DNA from: Dethiobacter alkaliphilus AHT 1
GTDB taxonomy: Bacteria; Bacillota; Dethiobacteria; Dethiobacterales; Dethiobacteraceae
Reading direction: 5' to 3'
DNA: 64,000 nt
Assembly (NCBI RefSeq): GCF_000174415.1
Contig: NZ_ACJM01000013.1
Coordinates: forward strand, 1 to 64,000
The position numbers and the translations under genes are program-made. Shown here in pieces: positions 1 to 9,123 of the stretch. The stretch's first letter is position 1. The number at the start of each line of letters is the position of its first letter. The notes beneath the pieces are model-generated. The model searched no databases. It saw only the letters and a program-made list of their open reading frames with translations, and had not been told where the DNA came from.

Positions 1-516
1 GCTGCGTGCCTTCCGGCATCACAGGTACTCTCCAAGGAGAACAGTCCCTATGAGCATTACGAGGAAGACCACATGCACGACTACTACTGTTCTGCAGCCA
101 CGGGAATCCGGGATCCGGCACACAAAGATGACCGGCTTGCGGCCAAAGAAGTCATCCTTGGAGTTGGCGGTGACAATAATGCGGTGGCCTATCCTCTCAG
201 TTTGCTCCGGCAGACCAAAGTCCTCCACGATGATGTAAACGGTGAGGCGTGTGTTGCTTTCTATGCTGAGAAATCCCACACCGCTACCTTCTTTAGCGCC
301 ACGGTGGCTGAGTACACGCTGACCTTTTATGAGCGCAGCGGCATGTTCTACGATTATCAGACCGGCAGCTGTTGGTCACCGCTGACCGGTGGTGTGTTGC
401 ATGGACCGCTTGTGGGTAAACAACTGCAACCGATTTCTGTGGCTACTTCGTTTTGGTTTGCCTGGGCCGACCATTTTCCTGAGACAAAAGTATACTCGTT
501 ACCTGCAATTAATTAA
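1..516 (+). CDS. DUF3179 domain-containing protein, C-terminal part (5' end outside window)
   Basis: The reading frame is already open at base 1 and ends at TAA 514-516, so 171 residues of a longer protein are visible. The C-terminal stretch with QTGSCWSPLTGGVLHGP followed by GKQL and a FAWADHFPETKV-like end matches my memory of DUF3179, in which a 'TGS-W-TG-A--G---G--L' block precedes 'W---HP-T'. The family has no settled biochemical function, and I assign none. An intrinsic terminator follows directly. An internal ATG at 73 could be mistaken for the start, but the sequence upstream of it is coding-like and has no ribosome binding site. Confidence 0.7.
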   Translation, partial: AACLPASQVLSKENSPYEHYEEDHMHDYYCSAATGIRDPAHKDDRLAAKEVILGVGGDNNAVAYPLSLLRQTKVLHDDVNGEACVAFYAEKSHTATFFSATVAEYTLTFYERSGMFYDYQTGSCWSPLTGGVLHGPLVGKQLQPISVATSFWFAWADHFPETKVYSLPAIN

Positions 517-546
517 GAGCCGGGTTTGCCCGGCTCTTACATTTTT
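515..546 (+). terminator. Rho-independent terminator after the DUF3179 gene
   Basis: A 10-bp perfect stem (AAGAGCCGGG / CCCGGCTCTT) with a TTTG loop spans 515-538. A T-rich tail follows at 542-546. It overlaps the stop codon of the upstream gene. Confidence 0.85.
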
Positions 547-626
547 CTGACGCTTTTTTAATTTTGCAGGAAAACTCAGGTAGCGGAAAGAAAGTTCTAG
601 CAAACTCCTAATGCGAAGGGGAGCTT

Positions 627-1891
627 ATGACAAAACATAGATGGTTGAAACTTTTATGTCTGGCAGAAGTGGGTACCATGCTGGTATTGTTGAATTATTC
701 TGCGGTGCTGCCTGTCATTCAGGCGGAGTGGGGCCTTTCCAATACCCAGGCCGGATTGATTTACAGCGCCTACCAGATTGGCTATATTCTTTTGGTAGTG
801 GTTCTTTCCACGCTGACTGATTACATGGACGCCAAAAAATATATGTGTACTCCGCTTTGTGGGCCGGAGTGGCAGGCATTATATTTGCGTTGTTTGCCAA
901 CGGTTTTTATTCTGCTCTTATATTGCGCTGCCTGACCGGCTTTGGCCTGGCAGGCACATATATGCCGGGGCTAAAAATGGTGACGGCCAAATTTTCTGAA
1001 GCAGAGAGAGGCAGGGCGGTGGGGTTGTATGTGGGAGCATTTTCCTTTGGCACCGCCTTGTCCATGTTTTTAACCGGAGCACTGACCGGAGCCTTTCACT
1101 GGCGCGCAGCAATGTTTATCACCTCCTTGGGGCCCTTGTTCGGCGCACTGCTGGCCTGGCGCATATTGGAGCCGGTAATTCCTGCAGCAGACGGGCCGGC
1201 AGGATTTGCCCAGGTGCGCAGCGACGTTCTGGACAACAGGCCTGCTTTGCTTATGATAGTTGGCTATATGGCCCATATGTGGGAGATGTTTGGTATGCGG
1301 GGCTGGATTGTGGCCTTCTTTACCGCCGCACTGATGGCAAGGGAGACAGCTTTGTCTCAAGCCACGAGTTTTGGAGCTGTTTTGTCTTCTTTGATAATTT
1401 TGGCCGGCGCTTTTTCCACTGCCTGGGCCGGAGCCCTTTCCGACCGGTTTGGCCGGGCCAGGACGGTGCAGGTGATAATGCTGGGCAGCGCGGCCTGTTC
1501 GCTGATTTTTGGCTGGCTGCGACCCTGGCCGGTATTGTTGTTATTGTTGTTTAGTCTGGGATACGGGTTTCTGGTAACTGCAGAATCATCGGTCCTCTCC
1601 ACAGCGGTTACAGAATTTGTGCCCTTTCGCTGCCTGGGCAGTGCCATGGCTATTCAATCATTTCTCGGCTGGGCAGCTGCCGGAATTTCGCCGGCGGTGT
1701 TCGGATTGGTGCTGGATATGACAAATTCTGCTCAAACTGTGGAGAGAATGGGGTATATACCTAATTGGGGGCCTGCCTTTGCCGTCTTGGGAGTTGGTGC
1801 CCTGGCCGGGCCGCTGGCCATGAGTTTTGTAAAAAGGGAAATGGCAAAAGGGAAGGGAGCGATACCATGTTCATCTTTGGATACAGACTGA
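627..1891 (+). pseudogene. Major facilitator superfamily transporter, frameshifted
   Basis: Two frames make one MFS permease. The first starts at ATG 627 behind GAAGGGGAG and encodes the first two or three membrane helices up to the loop LTDYMDAKK. The rest continues in the -1 frame from about 839 to the stop at 1891. The junction is a run of six A (834-839), and one more A would restore a protein of about 421 residues, the usual MFS length. A motif-A-like loop (ALSDRFGRAR) lies in the second half, between the predicted eighth and ninth helices. Substrate unknown. This is either a recent inactivating indel, a homopolymer sequencing error, or, less likely, translational slippage. The downstream small membrane gene overlaps its 3' end. 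Confidence 0.75.
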
Positions 1892-2079
1892 TGGTCTGGA
1901 TTGGGTTGTTGGCTGCACTGTTTATCTTTGCAGCAGTGGCAGCAGTTTATCTGGGAAGAAGGCACAAATGGCTCTTAAAAGGTCGCTGGCATCACCGTTT
2001 GGCGCTGGCAGGAGCTTTTTTTGCCGCAATTCATGTGGTTTTGGCAGTTTTACAGGTTTTTTTTGGTATCTTTGTTTAA
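1867..2079 (+). CDS. Small two-helix membrane protein of unknown function
   Basis: This 70-residue protein starts at ATG 1867, preceded by GGGAAGGGAG, and overlaps the last 25 bases of the MFS transporter gene, so the two are probably co-translated. It has two hydrophobic segments (about residues 8-28 and 45-68) separated by a basic loop rich in Arg, His and Lys (GRRHKWLLKGRWHHR). The layout resembles tiny cytochrome-like or accessory membrane proteins, but no family is recognised. The longer in-frame extension back to 1765 lies inside the transporter and has no ribosome binding site. Confidence 0.6.
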   Translation: MFIFGYRLMVWIGLLAALFIFAAVAAVYLGRRHKWLLKGRWHHRLALAGAFFAAIHVVLAVLQVFFGIFV

Positions 2080-2133
2080 AGCTGAGGATAGTGACGGGCT
2101 GCTTGCGGAATTATAAAAGAGAGGTGAATCATA

Positions 2134-2442
2134 ATGTCTAAAGAAAACTCAGTTTTTTCCCGGGTTGAAGAGCGGGAAGTTCAGGGAGAAGTTTTTCAGG
2201 TTACGCACCGGATTCTGCAGATTCCTCAGGAAGTTTATCTGCAGGTGTTAAAAGAGCATGAAGCACCTTTCAGTGAAATGGCGGCACAGGAATTTGTGGA
2301 GCAATACCTGGCTTGGTGCAATGATACCGGGGGTTTGATTGGTATGGTGAGAATCGATACCAGGGATGATACGGTTGTGCTGGATGCGGCAATTCGCTAT
2401 CGCATTAATCCATTGGACAGACCTTCCTGTCAGCGGGAATAA
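2134..2442 (+). CDS. Hypothetical protein (102 aa)
   Basis: The ATG at 2134 follows AGAGAGGTGAATCATA, a good ribosome binding site. The protein is soluble, slightly acidic and has no Cys pair or signal peptide. The middle part (PFSEMAAQEFVEQYLAWCND) looks helical and the end contains a short beta-like run (VVLDAAIRYRIN). I do not recognise a family. It sits 54 bp after the small membrane gene and ends at a strong terminator, so it is the last gene of that transcription unit. Confidence 0.55.
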   Translation: MSKENSVFSRVEEREVQGEVFQVTHRILQIPQEVYLQVLKEHEAPFSEMAAQEFVEQYLAWCNDTGGLIGMVRIDTRDDTVVLDAAIRYRINPLDRPSCQRE

Positions 2443-2448
2443 AACAGT

Positions 2449-2484
2449 AAGCCCGGAGCAACTGATATGCTCCGGGCTTTTATC
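2449..2484 (+). terminator. Rho-independent terminator
   Basis: A 12-bp perfect stem (AAGCCCGGAGCA / TGCTCCGGGCTT) with a 7-nt loop is followed by a short T run. It lies between the + strand gene ending at 2442 and the convergent gene ending at 2488. Confidence 0.85.
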
Positions 2485-2487
2485 TGC

Positions 2488-2943
2488 TCATTTGGCATTG
2501 GTTTGCCATTGCTTTTTGAATGTTTCATAATTACGTTCCAGAGTACCACAGACTTCTTCCAGCATTTCCTTTTGCTCAAGGACGCGACTTTGCCATAGTT
2601 CGGCGGTGAGGTCTGCGTCTTTGGCATTGGTGCGTGCCAGAAACATCTCCGACGTTTCCTCGGGCATTAACTGCCTGGTGGTTTTTTTTAACAAGTAAAG
2701 TACATCACGGGCAAACTGATTAAACATGGCTCTGTCTTCCAGCATGTTTTTAATCAGCTCCACTATACGCTGCTCCATGTGGGTTTCTTCCGGATACAGT
2801 TCTGAGCGGTGGATGCGCCATCCCGACTTGGTTCCTCCCAGTCGTTCACCTTTAATTTTACCGTTGCGCAGCCAGCGGCGTACCGTTTCCGGGTTCACAT
2901 TCTTCATTTCAGCAACTTCGGTTACCGTAAAGTATTCCTGCAC
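2488..2943 (-). CDS. Helix-turn-helix (MerR/excisionase-like) DNA-binding protein
   Basis: This protein has 151 residues if it starts at GTG 2943, which has GGGGGACTGCAT upstream. The N-terminal 45 residues (YFTVTEVAEMKNVNPETVRR, then WLRNGKIKGERLGG) are a typical helix-turn-helix followed by a wing of the kind found in excisionase or MerR-like regulators. The rest is a charged helical region with no enzyme motif, probably for oligomerisation. A longer in-frame start at 3003 exists but lacks a ribosome binding site. The gene is monocistronic and convergent with the upstream operon. The target is unknown. Confidence 0.75.
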   Translation of the reverse strand: MQEYFTVTEVAEMKNVNPETVRRWLRNGKIKGERLGGTKSGWRIHRSELYPEETHMEQRIVELIKNMLEDRAMFNQFARDVLYLLKKTTRQLMPEETSEMFLARTNAKDADLTAELWQSRVLEQKEMLEEVCGTLERNYETFKKQWQTNAK

Positions 2944-3101
2944 ATGCAGTCCCCCTTTGAAAACACAGAGAGATTCTGACAACATTCTTGCTACAGTCAA
3001 CAAACTCCCTAATAGCTAAAGAAATTTGATGCTACATCTTTCTACATGTACCATAATTTTTCCTGCTTTTTTGGAATAAATGTTGAATTATGGTGCAAAA
3101 A

Positions 3102-3133
3102 CCAAAAAAGACCCTGTAGCGGGTCTTTTTTGG
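3102..3133. terminator. Bidirectional terminator after rqcH
   Basis: A 13-bp stem CCAAAAAAGACCC / GGGTCTTTTTTGG surrounds a 6-nt loop. The A and T runs allow termination in both directions. It lies just past the rqcH stop on the minus strand. Confidence 0.8.
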
Positions 3134-3142
3134 TGAAGTTTA

Positions 3143-4858
3143 TCAGGTTTTGGGGGTAACAAACAGCGTTTGGTGGTGGTCATAGATGACCATCCCCGGT
3201 TTTGCTCCTTTGGGTTTGCGCACGTGTTTAACCTGAGTATAATCTACCGGTACATTGGCTGAGGCTGAGGCACGGCTGAAGCGAGCGGCCAGTCGGGCTG
3301 CTTCCACCAGGGTTGTTTCCGGCGGGTCCACGTGTTTTATTACCACATGGGCTCCGGGAATGTCTTTGGTATGCAGCCAGATGTGGCCGCCAGAGGCATC
3401 TTTTAAAGTAAGGCGGTCATTTTGTTTGTTGTTTCTGCCCACGTAAATATCTATCCCATCCACCGAAACAAAATGCAGCGGGCTGGCCTGAGTGTCGGCT
3501 CGTTTCTTTTTCTCCCGCTGTATTTGGATCAGACCTGTCGCTTCCATTTCTTCCCGGATTTCCAGTAGTGCTTCCAGGTCGGCATGTTCAATGGATATCA
3601 GAAGTGACTCCAAATAAGCAAGTTCATTGGTTGTTTCCTCTAACCGGCCTTTAAGTATTTTTTCACCGTCTTTTAGTTTTCTGTACTTTTTGAAATAGCG
3701 CTGGGCGTTGGCCTGAGCTGAGAGGGCCGGATTCAGAGGGATACTCATGGGCTCCTGGTTTTCAGCATAATAGTTTGGTACTTCTGCCACTTTGCTGCCG
3801 CTTGGAATCAGATGGATACTGGCAGTAAGCAACTCGCCAAAGATACGGTAACGGTCAGCGCCTGCCATTTCCAAAAGCTCGGCTTCCTGTAGCCGTTTCT
3901 TTTTTTCTGCCCGGGAGACTGCAGACTTGGCCACCTGCAGCAGGCGGCTTTTTAGTTCCTGCTCCCGCCGGCTGTGGCGGCGCTCCTGAAAGAAAACATC
4001 CAGTCCTTCATTGACGGAAGGATAGCAGGTCAGATAATCGGCCGGAATTCGCTTTAACATAAGGGGAGCAAAAAACGGTTTCTTGCCGGGCGGTCTGGCT
4101 ATGCAGCACTGTGTTTTATTATTTTGCAGGTCTTGGGCCAGATTACGTAATTCCACAGTTAGAGCCCGGGCCATTTCCACCGGGTGGGCTGCTTCGCCGC
4201 CGGCAGCCCGATAGGCAATTTCCCGGGCCGTTTCCATGCCCACTCCCATTACAGAGGAAACCACTGCACGTTCCGGGGGTAGCTCATCCAGATTAATAAG
4301 TTTTTCCGCCAAAGCCTCTTCAGTAAGGGAAAAAAGATCCAGTTTATCCTGTTGAGGCGGTTCGATATAAGGCTCTCCCGGCATAACTGCCCGGTGCCTG
4401 CTCATGGCCTCGGTAACAATTTTTGCTGCTCCCAGAATCTGCGGGCCCCCTTCATGGGGCATGGTAAGAATCAGGTTGGAATGCTTACCCATAATTTCGC
4501 AGATTAATGACTTTTTGGCCTGATTACCAAAATCATCATAGGAACGGAAGGTGAGGACCAGAATACGCTCCAGTCCCACCTGTTCTACACTCAAGAGCCG
4601 CGCACCGCTTAAATGCTTGCGCAGCAGCATGCAAAAAGGCGGGGCCACCGGCGGGTTGTCCGGTTTGTGGGTGGCAAGGTGGACACGGGGAAAAGAGGAA
4701 TCGGCACTACAGGTTAATAAATAACTATTTTCCCTGGTGCGCATATGCAGGGTAATCTCCAGCGCCTGTGGCTGAGATATTTTATCGATACGGGCGCCGT
4801 CCAGTTTCTTGCTTAGTTCACTGCAGACAGCGGCCATGGTAATACCGTCGTAAGACAT
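3143..4858 (-). CDS. rqcH: Ribosome-associated quality control protein RqcH (NFACT/FbpA family)
   Basis: RqcH binds the peptidyl-tRNA-obstructed 50S subunit and adds C-terminal alanine tails to stalled nascent chains. The older name is fibronectin-binding protein A. The 571-residue product has the usual length and order: NFACT-N domain with the early motif YDGITMAAVCSELSKKL, a central helical and coiled-coil region (about 290-430, many Arg, Lys and Glu), and the C-terminal NFACT-R domain with DGIDIYVGRNNKQNDRLT and GGHIWLHTKDIPGAHVVIK. The start is ATG 4858 after GGAGGTG. The in-frame codon at 4876 would overlap that Shine-Dalgarno. It lies divergent to the Ca2+ ATPase gene, as yloA and yloB neighbour each other in B. 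subtilis. Confidence 0.92.
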   Translation of the reverse strand: MSYDGITMAAVCSELSKKLDGARIDKISQPQALEITLHMRTRENSYLLTCSADSSFPRVHLATHKPDNPPVAPPFCMLLRKHLSGARLLSVEQVGLERILVLTFRSYDDFGNQAKKSLICEIMGKHSNLILTMPHEGGPQILGAAKIVTEAMSRHRAVMPGEPYIEPPQQDKLDLFSLTEEALAEKLINLDELPPERAVVSSVMGVGMETAREIAYRAAGGEAAHPVEMARALTVELRNLAQDLQNNKTQCCIARPPGKKPFFAPLMLKRIPADYLTCYPSVNEGLDVFFQERRHSRREQELKSRLLQVAKSAVSRAEKKKRLQEAELLEMAGADRYRIFGELLTASIHLIPSGSKVAEVPNYYAENQEPMSIPLNPALSAQANAQRYFKKYRKLKDGEKILKGRLEETTNELAYLESLLISIEHADLEALLEIREEMEATGLIQIQREKKKRADTQASPLHFVSVDGIDIYVGRNNKQNDRLTLKDASGGHIWLHTKDIPGAHVVIKHVDPPETTLVEAARLAARFSRASASANVPVDYTQVKHVRKPKGAKPGMVIYDHHQTLFVTPKT

Positions 4859-4885
4859 TGCTACACCTCCGTACATTGCTTTTTC

Positions 4886-4915
4886 AGTATATCAGCACTG
4901 TCGGCAGAATGGCAA
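4886..4915 (-). promoter_or_regulatory. Sigma-A-type promoter for rqcH
   Basis: On the minus strand, TTGCCA (4915-4910) and TATACT (4891-4886) are separated by 18 bp, about 30 bp before the rqcH start codon. Confidence 0.6.
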
Positions 4916-5007
4916 CTGTTGCCGCGATTTCTCTTTTGTGAGTCTTTTTTTATGCCTGATGCAATATACATGGCTAAGGGAAAATTGTCCTAGATGAGGT
5001 GATACAA

Positions 5008-7752
5008 ATGAGTCAACTCCCTTGGTCCAGTATGTCTTTTAATGATACCACCCGGCATTTCCAGACCAGGCCCGAAAGCGGCCTTTCATCAAAGGAGGCA
5101 GCCGGCAGGCTGGAGAAAAACGGCCATAATGTGTTGGCGCAGGCCAAAAAAGTCTCACCTGTAATTTTATTTTTGTACCAGTTCCGTGATTTTATGGTGC
5201 TGGTGCTTTTGGCCGCCACACTGCTGTCTGCTGCCCTGGGGGAATATACCGATGCCATTGTGATTATAGGCATTGTCATTGTTAATGCCATCCTGGGATT
5301 TGTTCAGGAATATCGGGCGGAACAATCGCTGGAAGCCCTGCGCGGCATGACGGCGCCCACGGCCCGGACGGTGCGTGACGGCGTGCGGCGGGAGATACCC
5401 GCAGAAGAGTTGGTACCCGGAGACTTGGTGATTCTGGAGGCCGGTGACAGAATTCCTGCGGATATTCGTCTGGGAGAAGTTCGCCAACTGGCGGTGAATG
5501 AAGCACCGCTGACCGGGGAATCGGAGCCGGTGGTTAAGCAGGTTGAAGCGCTGGAGGACTCCGGTGCATCTTTGGGAGACAGGTTTAACATGGCCTTCAT
5601 GGGGACACTGGCTGTCAGCGGCAGGGCCAGCGGTATTGTGGTGGCAACGGGGATGAAGACGGAAATGGGGCGTGTGGCGGACCTGATACAGGGCGCTGAA
5701 GAGATGGCCACACCGCTGCAGAAGCGCTTGGAGCAGATGGGACACTATCTGGTTGGTATTTGTGTGCTTGTCTGTGCACTGGTTGTACTTTTGGGCCTGT
5801 CTCAGGGCCTGCCGCCATACAAAATGTTTATGGCCGGGATTTCCCTGGCGGTGGCGGCTATTCCCGAAGGATTACCCGCTGTGGTAACCATAGCGCTGGC
5901 CATAGGTGTGCAGCGCATGGTGAGAAAAAACGCCATTGTCCGGCGACTGCCTGCGGTGGAGACACTGGGCTGCGCCACCGTTATCTGCTCCGATAAGACG
6001 GGGACATTAACGCAGAACAAGATGAATGTCCGGGAACTGTGGACTGCGGGACAGAGTTATCAGGTTGAGGGCGATGGTTATTCACCTCAGGGAGAGTTTC
6101 TGGCCGGCAAACAAAGTATTAAACCAGAGCAGGATCCGGCGCTGCTTTTGGCCCTCACCGTGGCCGCATTATGTAACAATGCTGAATTGCGCAAAGGCCC
6201 CGTTGAAATAAAGCCCATGTGGCGCAGCCGCAGTAGGGCACAATGGTCCGTTGACGGAGATCCCACCGAAGGGGCGCTACTGGTGGCCGCTGCCCGGGCC
6301 GGATTGTGGAGGCAGGATTTGGAGCGCCAGATTACCAGGCAGGGTGAAATACCTTTTGATGGGACCCGGAAAAGAATGTCGGTTCTGTATTCAGGTGCTA
6401 AAGGGCCGGTACTGTATATGAAAGGGGCTCCGGAAACGGTGCTGGCACGGTGCAGCCAGATTTATCTTGACGGCAAAGTGGTTAAACTGACCCAGTCGTT
6501 GCGCCAGAAGGTAATGGTACAAAATGAAACCATGGCAGGCATGGCCCTGCGAAATTTGGCCATGGCTTATAAGCCTCTTCCCCATACCAGAGCAGAAATT
6601 TCCGAATCCATGGAGGAAGACCTGATTTTTGTGGGCCTTTTTGGGATGATGGATCCTCCCCGGCCGGAAGTGCTTCCCGCCATTAAGAAATGCCATACAG
6701 CGGGAATCAAAACGGTTATGATTACAGGAGATCATAAAACCACCGCCATGGCCATCGCCCGGATGCTGCGCATGCTGCCGGATAAAGGTAACGTTCTGAC
6801 CGGGGCGGAGCTGGATAAGATAAGTGATAACAAGCTGGAACAAATGGTGGAGAGTACTTATGTCTATGCCCGGGTGACTCCGGAGCATAAACTGCGGATT
6901 GTCCGGGCCCTGAAACGTTGCGGCCATATTGTGGGTATGACCGGAGACGGGGTCAATGACGCGCCGGCGGTGAAAGAAGCGGATATCGGTATAGCCATGG
7001 GTAATACCGGCACCGATGTAACCCGGGAAGCGGCGGCATTGGTGTTGGCCGACGATAATTTCACCACCATTGTGGGTGCGGTGGAAGAAGGCCGCAGTAT
7101 TTATGATAATATTCGGAAATTTATCCGTTTTCTCCTGGCCTGTAACACCGGGGAAATACTCACCATGTTGGTGGCCATGTTGATGGGGCTGCCTCTGCCG
7201 CTGCGTGCCATTCAGATTTTATGGATTAACCTGGTGACCGACGGCTTGCCGGCCATGGCCCTTGGTGTGGATCCGGTGGAAAAAGGCGTTATGGAGCGCC
7301 AGCCCCGTTCTCCCCGGGAAGGAATCTTTTCTCAGGGGCTTTGGCAAAAGATTGTGGGGCGCGGCACACTGATTGGACTGACCACGGTGGCGGTATTTGC
7401 CTGGTCCCTGGAGCAGGGCATGGAGCTGGAGGCGGCAAGAACCATGGCTTTTGCCACTCTGATTGTGGCACAGCTAATCTATGTTTTTGATTGCCGCAGT
7501 GAACGTAGCTACTTTTGGCAGGTGGGGTTGTTTTCTAATCCCTGGCTTATTGCCGCAGTCCTGTCATCCTTTGGATTGCTCCTGGTGGTTATGTACCATC
7601 CTATGCTGGCAGAGGTGTTTACCACCGTACCCCTGCAGATGGAGCAGTGGGCCATTATCTTTGGCGCTTCCGTTTTTCCCACCATCTTAAATTATGCTCT
7701 CAGTATCGGCAAAGCATTGATATTTCCGCGGGCGGCCGCCGCGAAAAAATAA
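5008..7752 (+). CDS. Calcium-translocating P-type ATPase (P2A, SERCA-like)
   Basis: An ion-pumping ATPase of the cytoplasmic membrane, 914 residues. Visible parts in order: N-terminal cation-ATPase domain, actuator domain with LTGESEPVVK, the helix-4 ion site PEGLPAVV, phosphorylation motif DKTGTLT with Asp near residue 329, nucleotide-binding domain, the hinge TGDGVNDAP near residue 645, and C-terminal helices with DGLPAMALGVDP. The helix-4 and C-terminal features fit Ca2+ or Ca2+/Mn2+ transport (B. subtilis YloB type). The start is ATG 5008 after GAGGTG. A GTG at 4999 falls inside that ribosome binding site. Substrate specificity is inferred from family resemblance. Confidence 0.93.
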   Translation: MSQLPWSSMSFNDTTRHFQTRPESGLSSKEAAGRLEKNGHNVLAQAKKVSPVILFLYQFRDFMVLVLLAATLLSAALGEYTDAIVIIGIVIVNAILGFVQEYRAEQSLEALRGMTAPTARTVRDGVRREIPAEELVPGDLVILEAGDRIPADIRLGEVRQLAVNEAPLTGESEPVVKQVEALEDSGASLGDRFNMAFMGTLAVSGRASGIVVATGMKTEMGRVADLIQGAEEMATPLQKRLEQMGHYLVGICVLVCALVVLLGLSQGLPPYKMFMAGISLAVAAIPEGLPAVVTIALAIGVQRMVRKNAIVRRLPAVETLGCATVICSDKTGTLTQNKMNVRELWTAGQSYQVEGDGYSPQGEFLAGKQSIKPEQDPALLLALTVAALCNNAELRKGPVEIKPMWRSRSRAQWSVDGDPTEGALLVAAARAGLWRQDLERQITRQGEIPFDGTRKRMSVLYSGAKGPVLYMKGAPETVLARCSQIYLDGKVVKLTQSLRQKVMVQNETMAGMALRNLAMAYKPLPHTRAEISESMEEDLIFVGLFGMMDPPRPEVLPAIKKCHTAGIKTVMITGDHKTTAMAIARMLRMLPDKGNVLTGAELDKISDNKLEQMVESTYVYARVTPEHKLRIVRALKRCGHIVGMTGDGVNDAPAVKEADIGIAMGNTGTDVTREAAALVLADDNFTTIVGAVEEGRSIYDNIRKFIRFLLACNTGEILTMLVAMLMGLPLPLRAIQILWINLVTDGLPAMALGVDPVEKGVMERQPRSPREGIFSQGLWQKIVGRGTLIGLTTVAVFAWSLEQGMELEAARTMAFATLIVAQLIYVFDCRSERSYFWQVGLFSNPWLIAAVLSSFGLLLVVMYHPMLAEVFTTVPLQMEQWAIIFGASVFPTILNYALSIGKALIFPRAAAAKK

Positions 7753-7759
7753 GCTTTAT

Positions 7760-7789
7760 TTGCCAATATATATCTATATCTGGTAAAAT
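7760..7789 (+). promoter_or_regulatory. Sigma-A-type promoter upstream of yicC
   Basis: TTGCCA at 7760-7765 and TAAAAT at 7784-7789 are separated by 18 bp, about 45 bp before the yicC start. Confidence 0.55.
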
Positions 7790-7833
7790 GTAACCTGAAA
7801 ATGATAATAGCAAGCTAAAGAGAGGGATTCTGT

Positions 7834-8715
7834 ATGATACGAAGCATGACCGGCTATGGCCAGGCCGACAGCGCCCCTGATGAAAGCATCAGGTTTAAAG
7901 TGGAAATGCGTTCTGTAAATCATCGTTACCTGGACGTTTCCATCCGCATGCCCCGGGAAATTCAGTCCCTGGAAGACCGTGTGCGCCGCAGTGTGCAAAA
8001 GCGAGTCAGCCGCGGCAGGGTGGATGTGTTTATTAACTGGAAACTGGATTCGGCAGATGCGGTCAGTGTTACGGTGGACCGTGGACTGGTGTTGGCTTAT
8101 CAGCAAGCATTAACGGAAATGTCGGAGGTTTGTTCTCTGGACGAGAAGCCGGGGCTTGATTTATTGTCCCGGTTTCCCGATGTTTTGCGCGTGGAAAAAG
8201 AACAGACCGATGCCGATGAAATCTGGCAGCAGTTGGAACCGGTGCTATTGCGGGCCATCGACGGCCTGCTGTCACAGCGCAGGGAGGAAGGAGAGCGGCT
8301 GGCGGCAGATTTTCGCAAAAGGCTGGATGCGGTGGAAGAGACTTCTAAGCAGGTGGAAAAACGGGCACCTTCTGTGGTGGAGGAATACCGTAACAAACTG
8401 CAGGACAGGCTTAACGAGTATCTGGGTCAGGCTGAAATGGACCCGGCCCGTGTGCTGACAGAAGCTGCAGTATTTGCAGACCGCAGCAATGTCACCGAGG
8501 AACTGGTGCGCCTTGCCAGTCATCTAACCGCTTTTCGTGAAACACTGCAGACAGAAGAGCCGGTGGGGCGTAAACTGGATTTTCTGACCCAGGAGCTGTT
8601 TCGGGAAATTAACACCATTGGCTCCAAAGCAAATGACTATGAAATTGCCAGCTTGGTGGTGAATATGAAAACGGAGTTGGAAAAAATCCGTGAGCAGGTA
8701 CAAAATATCGAATAA
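7834..8715 (+). CDS. yicC: YicC/YloC family endoribonuclease
   Basis: This 293-residue protein begins MIRSMTGYGQA, the hallmark of the YicC N-terminal domain, continues with VEMRSVNHRYLDVSIRMP, and ends with the DUF1732 part that contains KLDFLTQELFREINTIGSKAND. Members of this family are endoribonucleases involved in RNA turnover (YicC in E. coli, YloC in B. subtilis). ATG 7834 follows AGAGAGGG. The position directly before remA and gmk is the conserved Firmicutes order. Confidence 0.93.
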   Translation: MIRSMTGYGQADSAPDESIRFKVEMRSVNHRYLDVSIRMPREIQSLEDRVRRSVQKRVSRGRVDVFINWKLDSADAVSVTVDRGLVLAYQQALTEMSEVCSLDEKPGLDLLSRFPDVLRVEKEQTDADEIWQQLEPVLLRAIDGLLSQRREEGERLAADFRKRLDAVEETSKQVEKRAPSVVEEYRNKLQDRLNEYLGQAEMDPARVLTEAAVFADRSNVTEELVRLASHLTAFRETLQTEEPVGRKLDFLTQELFREINTIGSKANDYEIASLVVNMKTELEKIREQVQNIE

Positions 8716-8743
8716 GCTCAATATCGTTAATTAGATTTGCCTC

Positions 8744-8773
8744 TTGCATTTTTTCCCGCATTTCCGTTATACT
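8744..8773 (+). promoter_or_regulatory. Sigma-A-type promoter for remA-gmk-rpoZ-coaBC
   Basis: TTGCAT at 8744-8749 and TATACT at 8768-8773 are separated by 18 bp. The first gene of the tightly packed cluster starts about 60 bp downstream. Confidence 0.6.
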
Positions 8774-8836
8774 ATTACCATAGTTAACCTAATTGACAGC
8801 AGGATATAGATACCAGATCATAAGGAGGTTCTCTAC

Positions 8837-9106
8837 TTGCAAATCAAGCTGATTAATATTGGGTTTGGCAATATTGTCTCCGCTAACCGTATTATTGCTA
8901 TTGTAAGCCCGGAATCCGCCCCTATCAAACGGGTGATTACCGAGGCGCGAGACCGGGGTATGCTCATTGACGCTACATACGGACGCAGAACCCGTGCTGT
9001 GATTATTGCCGACAGTGGACATGTGGTGCTCTCTGCGGTACAGCCGGAAACAGTTAAACACAGATTACACACTAAAGAAGCCAGCGCTGTAGAAGAAGAA
9101 GAATAA
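8837..9106 (+). CDS. remA: Extracellular matrix/biofilm regulator RemA (DUF370)
   Basis: This 89-residue DNA-binding regulator starts at TTG 8837 behind a perfect AAGGAGG. The sequence carries the highly conserved family core: [20 protein letters not shown], the PIKR segment and [23 protein letters not shown]. In B. subtilis RemA activates matrix and osmoprotection genes by binding as a multimeric ring. The Glu-rich tail (AVEEEE) is specific to this copy. It is the first gene of a unit with gmk 17 bp downstream. Confidence 0.93.
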   Translation: MQIKLINIGFGNIVSANRIIAIVSPESAPIKRVITEARDRGMLIDATYGRRTRAVIIADSGHVVLSAVQPETVKHRLHTKEASAVEEEE

Positions 9107-9123
9107 CACCGGAGGGGGACCAA

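Noticed and set aside
834-845. Programmed -1 frameshift in the MFS gene
   Set aside because: The CAAAAAA heptamer does not follow the classical slippery form and I see no downstream pseudoknot. A mutation or sequence error is simpler.
5167-5745. 192-codon open frame opposite the P-type ATPase gene
   Set aside because: It is a His- and Gln-rich shadow translation within a conserved gene and lacks initiation signals.
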